64,000 nucleotides of DNA, from NCBI RefSeq assembly GCF_000378965.1, contig NZ_KB900536.1, positions 2,224,052 through 2,288,051 of the forward strand, written 5' to 3'. The stretch is from Thioalkalivibrio thiocyanodenitrificans ARhD 1 (GTDB lineage Bacteria; Pseudomonadota; Gammaproteobacteria; Ectothiorhodospirales; Ectothiorhodospiraceae). Below, piece by piece: positions 34,634 to 42,921 of this stretch; positions within the stretch are counted from its first letter, which is position 1, and each line of letters opens with the position of its first letter. Both the position numbers and the translations under genes were made by a program. The notes beneath the pieces are model-generated. The model did not search any database, was not told the DNA's origin, and worked only from the letters and a program-made list of their open reading frames with translations.

Positions 34634-35620
34634 TCATCCCCCGGTGCCCGCGTCCCTGCATACCTTCGCCGAACCGTTCAGGGCCAGCGTCCCCACCAAT
34701 TGATCCACGTGCTCCAGCCCGTGGCGCTGGAGATAGCCGCGAATGCCGTTGTTGATGGACTTGCAGACCAGCGGGTCGTAGAACAGCGCCGTGCCCACGC
34801 CCACGGCCGAGGCGCCGGCGATAAGGAATTCCAGCGCATCCGTCGCCGAGACCACGCCGCCCTGGCCGATGATGGGCACGCCGTGGGGGCGCGCCACCTG
34901 GAAGACCTGGTGCACCTTGAGCAGCGCGATGGGCTTGATGGCCGGGCCCGACAGGCCGCCCTGGTTGTTGCCGATCACCGCCTCCCGGGATTCCGCGTCG
35001 ATGGCCATGCCCATGAGGGTGTTGATCACCGCGAACGCGTCGGTGCCGGCCTCGATGCAGCGCCTTGCGTTCTCGGCGATGTCGGTCTGATTGGGGGAGA
35101 GCTTGGTGATCAGCGGCTTGTCCGTCACCTGGCGGCAGGCGGCCACCACCCGGGCGGACATGTCCGGGTCGTTGCCGAAGGCCACGCCGCCCTCCTTCAC
35201 GTTAGGGCAGGAGATGTTGATCTCGATGGCATCGACGGGCGAGGCGTCGAAGCGGCGCGTGACCTGGATGTACTCCTCGATGGTGGAGCCGGACACGTTG
35301 GCGATGAAACGGGTTTCGTCAAAATCCAGCGTGGGGAGAATCTCCTCCACCACCCGGTCCACCCCGGGATTCTGCAGGCCGATGGCGTTGAGCATCCCCT
35401 GTGGCGTCTCGAACACCCGGTGCGGCTGGTTGCCCAGGCGCGGCTGCCCGGTGGTGCCCTTCAGGCACACGGCGCCCGCGTCACGGTTGGAGAACCCGGC
35501 CACCCGCGTATACTCCTCGCCGAAGCCTACACACCCGGAGAGCAGCACCAGCGGAGTGGCGAACTGCAGACCGCAGAAGTCGATGGCCAGCGGGTCGCGT
35601 TTGGGAGCCTTTGCCGACAT
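34634..35620 (-). CDS. pyrD: Dihydroorotate dehydrogenase, class 1 (1B-like catalytic subunit)
   Basis: A 328-residue FMN-dependent TIM-barrel enzyme that oxidises dihydroorotate to orotate in pyrimidine synthesis. Motifs: [45 protein letters not shown], the catalytic-Cys loop [13 protein letters not shown], and [21 protein letters not shown]. These fit the class 1B (PyrDB) type, which normally pairs with PyrK; pyrK is not in this window, so electron acceptor is unclear. Its ATG overlaps the divergent trmL ATG in the palindrome CATG. Confidence 0.9.
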   Translation of the reverse strand: MSAKAPKRDPLAIDFCGLQFATPLVLLSGCVGFGEEYTRVAGFSNRDAGAVCLKGTTGQPRLGNQPHRVFETPQGMLNAIGLQNPGVDRVVEEILPTLDFDETRFIANVSGSTIEEYIQVTRRFDASPVDAIEINISCPNVKEGGVAFGNDPDMSARVVAACRQVTDKPLITKLSPNQTDIAENARRCIEAGTDAFAVINTLMGMAIDAESREAVIGNNQGGLSGPAIKPIALLKVHQVFQVARPHGVPIIGQGGVVSATDALEFLIAGASAVGVGTALFYDPLVCKSINNGIRGYLQRHGLEHVDQLVGTLALNGSAKVCRDAGTGG

Positions 35621-36086
35621 GTTTGACGTGGTCCTCTTTCAACCGGAGATCGCGCCCAATACGGGCAACATCATGCGCCTGTGTGCCAACACGGGCTGCC
35701 GCCTGCACCTGATCCGGCCGCTGGGCTTCTCGCTGGACGAGTCCAGGCTCAGGCGCGCCGGGCTGGATTACCGCGACAGCGCTCAGGTGTCAGAGTATGA
35801 CAGCCTGGAGGCCTTCGCGGCAGCCATCCAACCGGTGCGACTCTTCGCGCTGACGACCCGTGCCGAACGCCCCCACTCGGCACCGGCATTCCACCGGGGC
35901 GACGCGTTCCTCTTCGGCCCGGAGACCCGCGGCCTGCCGCAGGACGTGCTGGACACGCTCCCCGCGGAGCAGCGGCTGCGCATCCCCATGGTGCCCGGAA
36001 GCCGCAGCCTGAACCTGTCCAATGCGGTGGCGGTGGTGGTGTACGAGGCGTGGCGACAAGCCGGCTTCGCCGGCTTGTCGAAGTAA
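35619..36086 (+). CDS. trmL: tRNA (cytidine/uridine-34-2'-O)-methyltransferase TrmL
   Basis: A 155-residue SPOUT methyltransferase. It modifies the wobble ribose of tRNA-Leu. Conserved blocks are [23 protein letters not shown] at the N-terminus, LHLIRPLGF, and the knotted C-terminal motifs [11 protein letters not shown] and [30 protein letters not shown] 35619 lies opposite the pyrD start: the two start codons share two bases, and each gene's ribosome binding site and promoter lie inside the other's coding sequence. Confidence 0.95.
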   Translation: MFDVVLFQPEIAPNTGNIMRLCANTGCRLHLIRPLGFSLDESRLRRAGLDYRDSAQVSEYDSLEAFAAAIQPVRLFALTTRAERPHSAPAFHRGDAFLFGPETRGLPQDVLDTLPAEQRLRIPMVPGSRSLNLSNAVAVVVYEAWRQAGFAGLSK

Positions 36087-36206
36087 GAAGTAAGAAGTAA
36101 GAAGTGTGAATTTGGAAGTAGGAAGTAAAGGCCTTTCAACTTCGCACTTCCCAATTCCCACTTCGTACTTATCTTCTCCCTTCCCAATTCCCACTTCTCA
36201 CTTCAA
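36087..36206. repeat. Heptamer-type inverted element between trmL and gpsA
   Basis: AAGTAAGAAGTAAGAAGTAAGAAGTG, GAATTTGGAAGTAGGAAGT on the left face ACTTCGCACTTCCCAATTCCCACTTCGTACTT and CTTCCCAATTCCCACTTCTCACTTC on the right. It fills the gap between convergent stops and could terminate both transcripts. Confidence 0.83.
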
Positions 36207-37220
36207 CTAAAACTCCGGCTTCTGATCCCGCCCCAGCAGCTCCCCCACCGCCTCGATGGTGGACACGCCGGTGTAGAGCACCCGGTGTACCTGGTGGCAG
36301 ATGGGCATGTCCACGCCGAACTCGGCGGCCTTGGAGACCGCCATGCGCGCCGTGCGGGCGCCTTCGACCGCCTGCCCGATCTGCGTCAGCGCCGTGTCCA
36401 GATCCTCGCCCCGGCCCAGGGCAAGGCCCAGACGGCGGTTGCGCGACTGGTCGTCCGTGCAGGTGAGCACCAGATCGCCCAGACCCGAAAGGCCCATCAC
36501 CGTCTCCGGCCGCGCGCCCGCCGCTTCGCCGAGGCGCATGAGTTCGGCCAGCCCGCGGGTGATCAGCGCTGCGCGGGCATTGGCACCGAACCCGAGTCCG
36601 TCGGAGATGCCCGCGGCAATGGCCAGCACATTCTTGAAGGCCCCGCCGAGCTGCACCCCCAGCACATCGTCGCTCAGGTAGACCCGCATGCACTCGCCGT
36701 GAAACCACTCCGCCACCCGCTCCGCCACCCCGGGGGTAACCGAAGCCACCGTGAGCGCCGTGGGCAGGCCGCGGGCCACTTCCTTCGCGAAGCTCGGCCC
36801 GGAGAGCACGGCGCACGGGTAGTTCACCCCCAGTTCGTCGGCCACCACCTGGTGCAGCCACTGTCCGCTGTGTTCTTCCAGGCCCTTTGTGGCCCAGATC
36901 AGGGGTCGGCCGTCCGAGCGATAGGGGGCCAGCGCCACGAGCACCTCCCGGAAGGCGTGGCTCGGCACGGCCACCAGGCAGGCATCCGCCCGGCGCAGCG
37001 CCGCGTCCAGATCAGCCGTGGTCTCGAGGCCCGGGGGGAAAAGCGCATCCGGTAGATAGCGGTGGTTGCAGCCGGCCTCGGCCATGGCGGCCATGGCGGC
37101 GGCATCCCGCCCCCAGAGGCACACGGCCCGGCCCTGTCGGGCAAGGTGAATGGCCAGCGCGGTGCCCCAGGAGCCGGCGCCCAGCACCGCCACCGAAGCC
37201 TGACCGGGCACGGCGCTCAC
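36207..37220 (-). CDS. gpsA: Glycerol-3-phosphate dehydrogenase [NAD(P)+]
   Basis: A 337-residue enzyme making sn-glycerol 3-phosphate from dihydroxyacetone phosphate for phospholipids. The Rossmann loop is VAVLGAGSWGTALAIHLA; further motifs are AVPSHAFREVL, IWATKGLE, LSGPSFAKEVARGLPTA, the catalytic Lys region GGAFKNVLAIAAG and DLVLTCTDDQSRNRR. GTG 37220 lies six bases from the secB stop and gives a normal N-terminus; GTG 37211 is an alternative. The pairing secB-gpsA is common in proteobacteria. Confidence 0.95.
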   Translation of the reverse strand: MSAVPGQASVAVLGAGSWGTALAIHLARQGRAVCLWGRDAAAMAAMAEAGCNHRYLPDALFPPGLETTADLDAALRRADACLVAVPSHAFREVLVALAPYRSDGRPLIWATKGLEEHSGQWLHQVVADELGVNYPCAVLSGPSFAKEVARGLPTALTVASVTPGVAERVAEWFHGECMRVYLSDDVLGVQLGGAFKNVLAIAAGISDGLGFGANARAALITRGLAELMRLGEAAGARPETVMGLSGLGDLVLTCTDDQSRNRRLGLALGRGEDLDTALTQIGQAVEGARTARMAVSKAAEFGVDMPICHQVHRVLYTGVSTIEAVGELLGRDQKPEF

Positions 37221-37225
37221 GGGAC

Positions 37226-37744
37226 TCAGTGCGCGGCATCCGGCGCGGCTTCGGCCGCGTCGTTTTCCTGATTGCGCTGCTGCAGCTGCTGGGCGTAGAG
37301 CAGATCGAAGTTCACCGGAGCAAGCAGCATCTGCGGAAAGCCTGCCTTGATCACCAGATCCGAGATCACCTCCCGGGCAAAAGGAAACAGGGTATTGGGA
37401 CAATACGCCGCCAGCAGGTGATTGAGCTGATCGTCCGGGAAACCGCGGATCAGGAACACGCCGGCCTGCTTCACCTCCACCAGGTAGGCGGTCTCCTCCT
37501 GAGACTGGCTGGTGACCGTCAGGGTGAGCTCCACCTCGTAGAGGCCCTGCTCGTCCAGCTTGCGCGCCTGGCTGTTGAGTTGCACGTTGGTGTCGGGTTT
37601 CCACTCCCGGGTGAACACCTGGGGCGAACGGGGCGCCTCCAGAGAGACGTCCTTGAGATAGAACTTCTGCAGGACGAACTCCTGCTGGGGCTGGGCGTCG
37701 CCTGCGGCGGCCCCCGGTGTGGCGGGCTGCTGACTGTCGGTCAT
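37226..37744 (-). CDS. secB: Protein-export chaperone SecB
   Basis: A 172-residue cytosolic chaperone that keeps preproteins unfolded and delivers them to SecA. Motifs: FVLQKFYLKDVSLEAPRSP, NTLFPFAREVISDLVIKAGFP and LLAPVNFDLLYAQQ, all diagnostic. ATG 37744 follows GGAG and gives the usual short acidic N-terminus; a longer frame is rejected. It is followed almost directly by gpsA. Confidence 0.97.
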   Translation of the reverse strand: MTDSQQPATPGAAAGDAQPQQEFVLQKFYLKDVSLEAPRSPQVFTREWKPDTNVQLNSQARKLDEQGLYEVELTLTVTSQSQEETAYLVEVKQAGVFLIRGFPDDQLNHLLAAYCPNTLFPFAREVISDLVIKAGFPQMLLAPVNFDLLYAQQLQQRNQENDAAEAAPDAAH

Positions 37745-37840
37745 GATGGCTCCGGAATCGAGGGAAAATCGGGTATCAGGCCGCACATGATAGGCGCAGG
37801 CGGGCGGGGCGGCAAACGCTCCGGGCGGCGCCCCGGCGGG

Positions 37841-38281
37841 TCAGCCCCGGAGTGCCTCCTGCACCCAGGCGACGATGGCCGGGGCATCCATGGCACCGCT
37901 GGTGCGCGCCTGCTCCAGGCCGTCCCGGAACAGGATCATGGTGGGGATGCCGCGGATGCCGTAGCGCGCGGCGGGTTCCGGATGCGCCTGCGTGTCCAGC
38001 TTGGCGACTCGCACCCGCGGTTCCAGTTCCCGGCAGGCCTGGGCATAGGCGGGCGCCATGACCTGGCATGGCTGACACCAGGGGGCCCAGAAATCCACCA
38101 GCACCGGCAGGTGACCGCGGGTGATCTGGCGCTCCAGGCCGGCTTCATCGAGGTTGGCGGGAGATCCCGCAAACAGGGGTTCATGACAGTGGCCGCAACG
38201 GGCCTCGCCGGCCGGGCGTCCCGGCGGCAGCCGGTTGACGCCGCCGCACCGGGTGCAGACCACGTGGGGTGTGGCGTTCAC
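37841..38281 (-). CDS. trxC: Thioredoxin 2 (TrxC-type) with altered active site
   Basis: A 146-residue protein with an N-terminal zinc ribbon (CTRCGG and CGHC) and a thioredoxin domain, as in TrxC. The active site is FWAPWCQPCQ, where the usual WCGPC has Gln for Gly; that exchange should alter redox potential. The cis-Pro region is GIRGIPTMILFRDG. It would reduce disulfides in the cytosol, possibly under oxidative stress. It overlaps grxC by 4 bases. Confidence 0.93.
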   Translation of the reverse strand: MNATPHVVCTRCGGVNRLPPGRPAGEARCGHCHEPLFAGSPANLDEAGLERQITRGHLPVLVDFWAPWCQPCQVMAPAYAQACRELEPRVRVAKLDTQAHPEPAARYGIRGIPTMILFRDGLEQARTSGAMDAPAIVAWVQEALRG

Positions 38282-38544
38282 GCCCCGGTCAGTCCGAGCA
38301 GCGGATCCAGCCGGCCCTCCCGGTCCATGGCCGCCAGGTCGTCGTAGCCGCCCACGTGGAAGTCGCCGATGAAGATCTGCGGCACCGAGGTCCGGCCGCT
38401 GCGGGTTTCCATGATCCCGCGCTCGCCGGGACTTTTGTCCACGCGGATCTCATGGAATTCCACGCCCTTGGCGGAGAGCATCTGGCGGGCCCAGGCACAA
38501 TAGGGGCAGAAGGCGGACGTGTAGATCACCACCGGTGAAGACAT
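38278..38544 (-). CDS. grxC: Glutaredoxin 3
   Basis: An 88-residue glutaredoxin with dithiol active site CPYC (FCPYCAWARQML), TSVPQIFIGDFHVGGYDDL for glutathione binding, and normal length. It reduces protein or glutathione mixed disulfides. The rhodanese gene ends 14 bases upstream and trxC overlaps by 4 bases, so rhodanese-grxC-trxC-(secB) form one thiol/sulfur-handling unit. Confidence 0.96.
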   Translation of the reverse strand: MSSPVVIYTSAFCPYCAWARQMLSAKGVEFHEIRVDKSPGERGIMETRSGRTSVPQIFIGDFHVGGYDDLAAMDREGRLDPLLGLTGA

Positions 38545-38558
38545 GTTCGGAGCAGTCC

Positions 38559-38984
38559 TTATTTCTTGCTGAGGGGGAGATTGGCGTTCTGCCAGGCGAC
38601 CACGCCGCCGTGCAGGTTAATGACGTTGGCGAAGCCGTTGCTGCACAGGATCTCGCTGGCCTGGGCGGAACGGTTGCCGGTCCGGCAGTAGACCACCACG
38701 GACTTGTCGCGGTACTTCTGCAGCTCGCCCATGCGGTTCTTGAGTTCCTTGAGCGGAATGTGGCGTGCGCCCTTGATGCGGCCCTGGCGCACTTCCGCCT
38801 CATCGCGCACGTCCAGGACGAGCCCGTCCTCCTGGTTCAGAACACGCACCACTTCGTTGGGCCCAAGGGCCGCGTACTTGCGGGTAAGGCGCTTGAACTC
38901 GACGAAGGTGATGGTCGCCAGCAGCACGGCCAGGGCGACGAAGAGAACGGGATTATTGGCAACGAACTCCTGATACTGTTCCAT
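38559..38984 (-). CDS. Membrane-anchored rhodanese-domain protein (YibN-like)
   Basis: A 141-residue protein with an N-terminal membrane helix (NPVLFVALAVLLATITFVEF) and a rhodanese domain with active-site loop VVVYCRTGNRSAQAS; the Cys should carry a persulfide. YibN of E. coli has the same layout and also lies near grxC, secB and gpsA. It would transfer sulfane sulfur at the inner-membrane face. The ArsR regulator encoded just upstream may control it. Confidence 0.93.
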   Translation of the reverse strand: MEQYQEFVANNPVLFVALAVLLATITFVEFKRLTRKYAALGPNEVVRVLNQEDGLVLDVRDEAEVRQGRIKGARHIPLKELKNRMGELQKYRDKSVVVYCRTGNRSAQASEILCSNGFANVINLHGGVVAWQNANLPLSKK

Positions 38985-39017
38985 GACGTACGAATACTCC
39001 GGGGGCGATGGTGATGT

Positions 39018-39347
39018 TCAGACCGAGCGGCAGAATACCTCCTGCATCATGCCGATCAGGCGCAGTGTACGCGCATCACCCACCCGGTAGTAAACTCGGT
39101 TGGCATCCTTTCGGGAAGCGAGGATACCCTTGTCCCGCAGAATCGCCAGATGCTGCGAGATGTTGCTCTGGGAGGTACCCACGTTGTCAACAATCTCCTG
39201 AACGCTGACCTCGCGATCGCCCAGAATGCACAGGATCTTCAATCGCAGGGGATGGGACATGGCCTTGAGCGAACGGGACGCCCGCTCGATATCCTCTTGC
39301 TGGGTCATCAACTCAGGGTGCATGGAGGCGATATTCATATGCGACAT
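39018..39347 (-). CDS. ArsR-family regulator, SqrR/BigR-like persulfide sensor candidate
   Basis: A 109-residue winged-helix protein: SHPLRLKILCILGDREVSVQEIVDNVGTSQSNISQHLAILRDKGILASRKDANRVYYRVGD split over helices and wing. It has exactly two cysteines, Cys40 in ILCILGD and Cys106 in EVFCRSV. These match the positions of the paired sensor cysteines of SqrR (41 and 107), which form a tetrasulfide with reactive sulfur species. No ArsR metal-site ELCVCDL motif is present. Start at ATG 39347 fits GAGG only poorly; ATG 39338 is an alternative. Predicted to repress nearby sulfur genes. Confidence 0.85.
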   Translation of the reverse strand: MSHMNIASMHPELMTQQEDIERASRSLKAMSHPLRLKILCILGDREVSVQEIVDNVGTSQSNISQHLAILRDKGILASRKDANRVYYRVGDARTLRLIGMMQEVFCRSV

Positions 39348-39398
39348 AGACCTCGTTTCGGGCCCGTAGGCGGTGCGCCGGGCGGACAACCCTGTGTA

Positions 39399-39426
39399 AT
39401 ATAATTATTAACTGATTAAGTTATAT
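39399..39426. promoter_or_regulatory. AT-rich dyad between the ArsR regulator and envC
   Basis: ATATAA (39399-39404) and TTATAT (39421-39426) bracket an AT-rich core in a GC-rich genome. The dyad lies between the divergent starts and overlaps the envC ATG, so it is a candidate operator for the ArsR protein and contains the likely -10 regions of both genes. Confidence 0.5.
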
Positions 39427-40654
39427 GCCTGCCCCGAAAAATTCAACTTTTCCCTTGCGGCTATTGGTTTCGGCCCGGACGCTGGGCGTGACCCTGCTGA
39501 TGGCGGCCCTGTTCACGATCGGCGACGCACCCGGCGCCGAGGACAGGGCCCGCGTCGCGGAACGGCTGGAGGAGGTCCGCAGGGAAATCGCCGCGATGCG
39601 GGACCGGCTGGAGGCCGCCGAGGGTGAAAGGGGCCGGATCGAGGCCGCCCTGCGGGAGACCGAGACCCGCATCGGGCAAACGGACCGGCAGCTGGCCGAG
39701 GTCACCCGCGCCACGGAGGAGGCCGATGCCCGGCTGAAAGCGCTCGAGACGGAGCAGCAGCAGGAGCGCGAGCGGCTCACCGGTCAGCGGGAAAAGCTGT
39801 CGCGCCAGTTGCGCGCCGCCTACCTGGCGGGCCGCCAGGACCGATTGGCCCTGCTGCTCAACCAGGAGGATCCGGCCGCGGTGGGTCGCCTGCTGGTGTA
39901 TTACCGGCGCTACAGCGACGCCCATGGGGCGCAGATCCACGAAGCCCGGGAAGCCCTGGAACGGCTGGCATCCATCCGCCGAGAGGTGGGCGAGGCGCGG
40001 GAAAGGCTGGCGGCGGAACGCCGGCGCCAGCAGGCCCTGCGGGACCGGATGACGGAGGGACGGGAAGAGCGCCGGCGCCTGCTGGCACGCCTGGAGCAGG
40101 AGATCCAGGCCACGGGCTCCGGTCTGAAGCGGCTGGAAGAGGACGAGCAGGGGATGGCCGAACTGCTGCGCTCCCTGGACCGGGCGCTGGAGGACATCCC
40201 GGCCCACAGCCAGCTGGACGATCCCTTCGGAGAGCGGCGCGGCAAGCTGCCCTGGCCGGCCGAAGGGCCGCTCAGGGCGCGCTTCGGCGCCCCCCGCGGC
40301 AGCCAGTCCGGACTCGAATGGCGCGGCGTGGTGATCGGTGCGGATGCGGGTGACCCCGTGCACGCGATCCATCACGGCCGCGTGGTCTTTTCCGACTGGA
40401 TGCGCGGCTTCGGTCTGCTCACCATCATTGATCACGGCCAGGGCTACATGACCCTCTACGGCCATAACCAGAGCCTTTATCGCGGCCCCGGGGACTGGGT
40501 CCAGGCGGGCGATCTGGTCGCCAGGGTGGGCGAGGGCCCCGACCCGGACAACCAGGGTCTGTACTTCGAGATCCGCCAGCAGGGCAAACCGGTGAACCCC
40601 GGGCGGTGGTGCGACTCTAATGTGAAGATCGCCGCTCCCGCATCCGACCGCTAG
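39425..40654 (+). CDS. envC: EnvC-like murein hydrolase activator
   Basis: A 409-residue exported protein. The signal region (TLGVTLLMAALFTIGDAPGA) is followed by a long coiled coil (about residues 38-265, rich in ERL/REE heptads) and a C-terminal LytM/M23 domain. The domain has GVVIGADAGDPVHAIHHGRVVFSDWMRGFG, split around the core, with catalytic His/Asp partly replaced, as in EnvC, which activates amidases AmiA/B at the septum rather than cutting peptidoglycan itself. The order envC-ctpA-yibQ is typical of gammaproteobacteria. Confidence 0.92.
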   Translation: MPAPKNSTFPLRLLVSARTLGVTLLMAALFTIGDAPGAEDRARVAERLEEVRREIAAMRDRLEAAEGERGRIEAALRETETRIGQTDRQLAEVTRATEEADARLKALETEQQQERERLTGQREKLSRQLRAAYLAGRQDRLALLLNQEDPAAVGRLLVYYRRYSDAHGAQIHEAREALERLASIRREVGEARERLAAERRRQQALRDRMTEGREERRRLLARLEQEIQATGSGLKRLEEDEQGMAELLRSLDRALEDIPAHSQLDDPFGERRGKLPWPAEGPLRARFGAPRGSQSGLEWRGVVIGADAGDPVHAIHHGRVVFSDWMRGFGLLTIIDHGQGYMTLYGHNQSLYRGPGDWVQAGDLVARVGEGPDPDNQGLYFEIRQQGKPVNPGRWCDSNVKIAAPASDR

Positions 40655-40777
40655 CCCGCATGTGCATCCCCGTCCGTCACGGGGTGACATAGGCGGGTCA
40701 GGCCGTCGATGTTATGATCGGCTTATATGAGGTCCGCGCGCCCCGGCCGCCGACCGCGACACTGGAGATCCGTAAGT

Positions 40778-42091
40778 ATGAAACCGACCATTCGGATGAG
40801 CGTGGGAATCCTCACCGGCATCGTGCTTGGCCTCGCGCTCAGCATATCCTTCGGCGTGTTTGCCAATAAGCAGGATGGCCACGAGGCGATCCCTCTGGAG
40901 GATCTGCGCACCTTCACCGATGTCTACATGCGCATCAAGCGCAACTACGTCGAAGAGGTGGATGATGCCACGCTCCTGGAGAATGCCATTCGCGGCATGC
41001 TCTCCGGTCTCGATCCCCATTCCAGTTACCTCAGCAAGCGTGACTTCCACGACCTGCAGATCGGCACCAGCGGAGAGTTCGGCGGCCTTGGTATCGAGGT
41101 GGGCATGGAGGACGGCTTCGTCAAGGTGATCGCCCCCATCGACGACACCCCCGCCAGCCGGGCCGGAGTGCGCGCCGGCGACCTGATCATCCGCCTGGAC
41201 GACCAACCCGTGAAGGGCATGAGCCTCAACGAGGCCGTCAACGTGATGCGCGGCCCCAAGGGCACCGACATCACCCTGACCATCATTCGTGAAGGCGCTG
41301 ACAAGCCCCTGCGGATCACCCTGACCCGTGACACGATCCAGGTGCGCAGCGTGCGCAGCGAGATGCTGGAGCCCGGATTCGCCTACGTGCGCATCAGCAA
41401 CTTCCAGTCCAAGACCGCGCAGAACCTGGTTGATGAGGTACAGAAACTGCAGAGGGAAGGCAACGGCCTGCGCGGCCTGATCCTGGACCTGCGCAACAAC
41501 CCCGGTGGCGTTCTCAATGGCGCCGTGGGCGTTTCGGACGCCTTCCTGGAGGAGGGCCTGATCGTCTACACGGAAGGCCGCACCGCCGATGCCCAGTTCA
41601 AGTACCAGGCATCCCCCGGTGATGTCTTGCAGGGTGCCCCCATGGTGGTGCTGGTGAACGAAGGATCGGCCTCCGCCTCGGAGATCGTGGCCGGCGCGCT
41701 GCAGGATCACCAGCGCGCGGTGGTCATGGGCACGCGTACCTTCGGCAAGGGCTCCGTGCAGACCATCCTGCCGCTTCGACAGGACACCGCGCTCAAGCTG
41801 ACCACGGCGCGCTACTACACGCCGGAGGGCCGGTCCATCCAGGCTGAGGGCATCGATCCCGATATCCTGCTGGAGCGCCTCAAGGTCAGCCAGGCGGACG
41901 GCGAGGAAGGCGCCTTGCGCCCAGTCACCGAGGCAGACCTCTCGCGCCACCTGCAGCGCCAGCGCGCGGCCGAGGAGGCACGCGAGGACAACGACAACGG
42001 CGAGCGCGCCTCCCTGGCCCAACGTGACTACCAGCTCTACGAGGCCCTCAACCTGCTCAAGGGCCTCACGATCCTCCAGGCCCGCAGCTGA
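40778..42091 (+). CDS. ctpA: C-terminal processing peptidase (S41 family)
   Basis: A 437-residue periplasmic serine protease. A signal/anchor helix (MSVGILTGIVLGLALSISFGVFA) leads to an N-terminal region, a PDZ domain (GGLGIEVGMEDGFVKVIAPIDDTPA, GDLIIRLDD) and the peptidase core. The catalytic Ser is in VNEGSASASEIVAGAL, the Lys in TFGKGSVQTI. It trims C-termini of periplasmic proteins or hydrolases. ATG 40778 follows GGAG by about ten bases; the 17-codon longer frame is rejected. The stop overlaps the yibQ start. Confidence 0.95.
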   Translation: MKPTIRMSVGILTGIVLGLALSISFGVFANKQDGHEAIPLEDLRTFTDVYMRIKRNYVEEVDDATLLENAIRGMLSGLDPHSSYLSKRDFHDLQIGTSGEFGGLGIEVGMEDGFVKVIAPIDDTPASRAGVRAGDLIIRLDDQPVKGMSLNEAVNVMRGPKGTDITLTIIREGADKPLRITLTRDTIQVRSVRSEMLEPGFAYVRISNFQSKTAQNLVDEVQKLQREGNGLRGLILDLRNNPGGVLNGAVGVSDAFLEEGLIVYTEGRTADAQFKYQASPGDVLQGAPMVVLVNEGSASASEIVAGALQDHQRAVVMGTRTFGKGSVQTILPLRQDTALKLTTARYYTPEGRSIQAEGIDPDILLERLKVSQADGEEGALRPVTEADLSRHLQRQRAAEEAREDNDNGERASLAQRDYQLYEALNLLKGLTILQARS

Positions 42092-42921
42092 TGCGGGCCG
42101 CCGGCCGGCGGCTCGCTGTGCTGTGGCTGGCGGCCCTGGCCTTCTGGGCCGTACAGGGCCACGGCGGGGAGCCCCGTCCTTTCGTGGCCATTATCATCGA
42201 CGACCTGGGCAATCAGCACGAGGCGGGGCTTCGCACGCTCGCGCTGCCCGGGGCCCTGACCCTTTCCTTCCTGCCGCACACACCCCATGCCGAGGTCCTG
42301 GCGATCCGGGGACACGAGGCGGGCAAGGAGATCATGCTGCATCTGCCCATGCAGGCTGGTGACGACCGGCCCCTCGGGCCCGGCGGCATCACCGCCGACA
42401 TGGACCGCGAGACCCTGGGTGACACCCTGCGGACCGCGCTGGCCTCGGTGCCCCATGCGCGCGGCGTGAACAACCACATGGGCAGTCTGCTCACCCGACA
42501 GCAGGAACACATGGACTGGTTCATGGCCGAACTGGCCAGCCACGACGGCCTGTATTTCGTCGACAGCCGCACCACGGCGCTGACCGTGGCCCAGCGCACC
42601 GCGCTGAGCCACCGGCTGCCCGCCACCCGGCGGCATGTGTTCCTCGACTGGATCCCGGACGACGAATCCATCGTGGAGGCGGAGATGGACCGCCTTCTGG
42701 CACTGGCCCGGCAGCAGGGCCATGCCCTGGCCATCGGCCACCCCCATGGGTCCACCCTGGCGGTACTGGAACGACGGCTGGCGCAGATGCACGAAACCGG
42801 CGTCGAACTGGTCACCGTCAGCGACTACCTGCAGAGAAAGAAGATGGAGGCAAACCGGTTATGGCACGCATCCTCATCCCTCTCGCCAACGGCTCCGAAG
42901 AACTCGAAGCCGTCACGCTGA
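42091..42921 (+). CDS. yibQ: Divergent polysaccharide deacetylase family protein (YibQ)
   Basis: A 276-residue exported protein with a short signal peptide and a divergent NodB-like fold: FVAIIIDDLGNQHEAGLRTLALPG, LTLSFLPHTPHAEVL, EIMLHLPMQ, GVNNHMGSLLT, FVDSRTTA, and AIGHPHGSTLAVLERRL. Metal-ligand Asp/His residues seem kept. The substrate is unknown. It shares the base overlap TGATG with ctpA. Its last 20 codons overlap the DJ-1 gene by 61 bases in another frame, so the C-terminus is probably dispensable. Confidence 0.9.
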   Translation: MRAAGRRLAVLWLAALAFWAVQGHGGEPRPFVAIIIDDLGNQHEAGLRTLALPGALTLSFLPHTPHAEVLAIRGHEAGKEIMLHLPMQAGDDRPLGPGGITADMDRETLGDTLRTALASVPHARGVNNHMGSLLTRQQEHMDWFMAELASHDGLYFVDSRTTALTVAQRTALSHRLPATRRHVFLDWIPDDESIVEAEMDRLLALARQQGHALAIGHPHGSTLAVLERRLAQMHETGVELVTVSDYLQRKKMEANRLWHASSSLSPTAPKNSKPSR

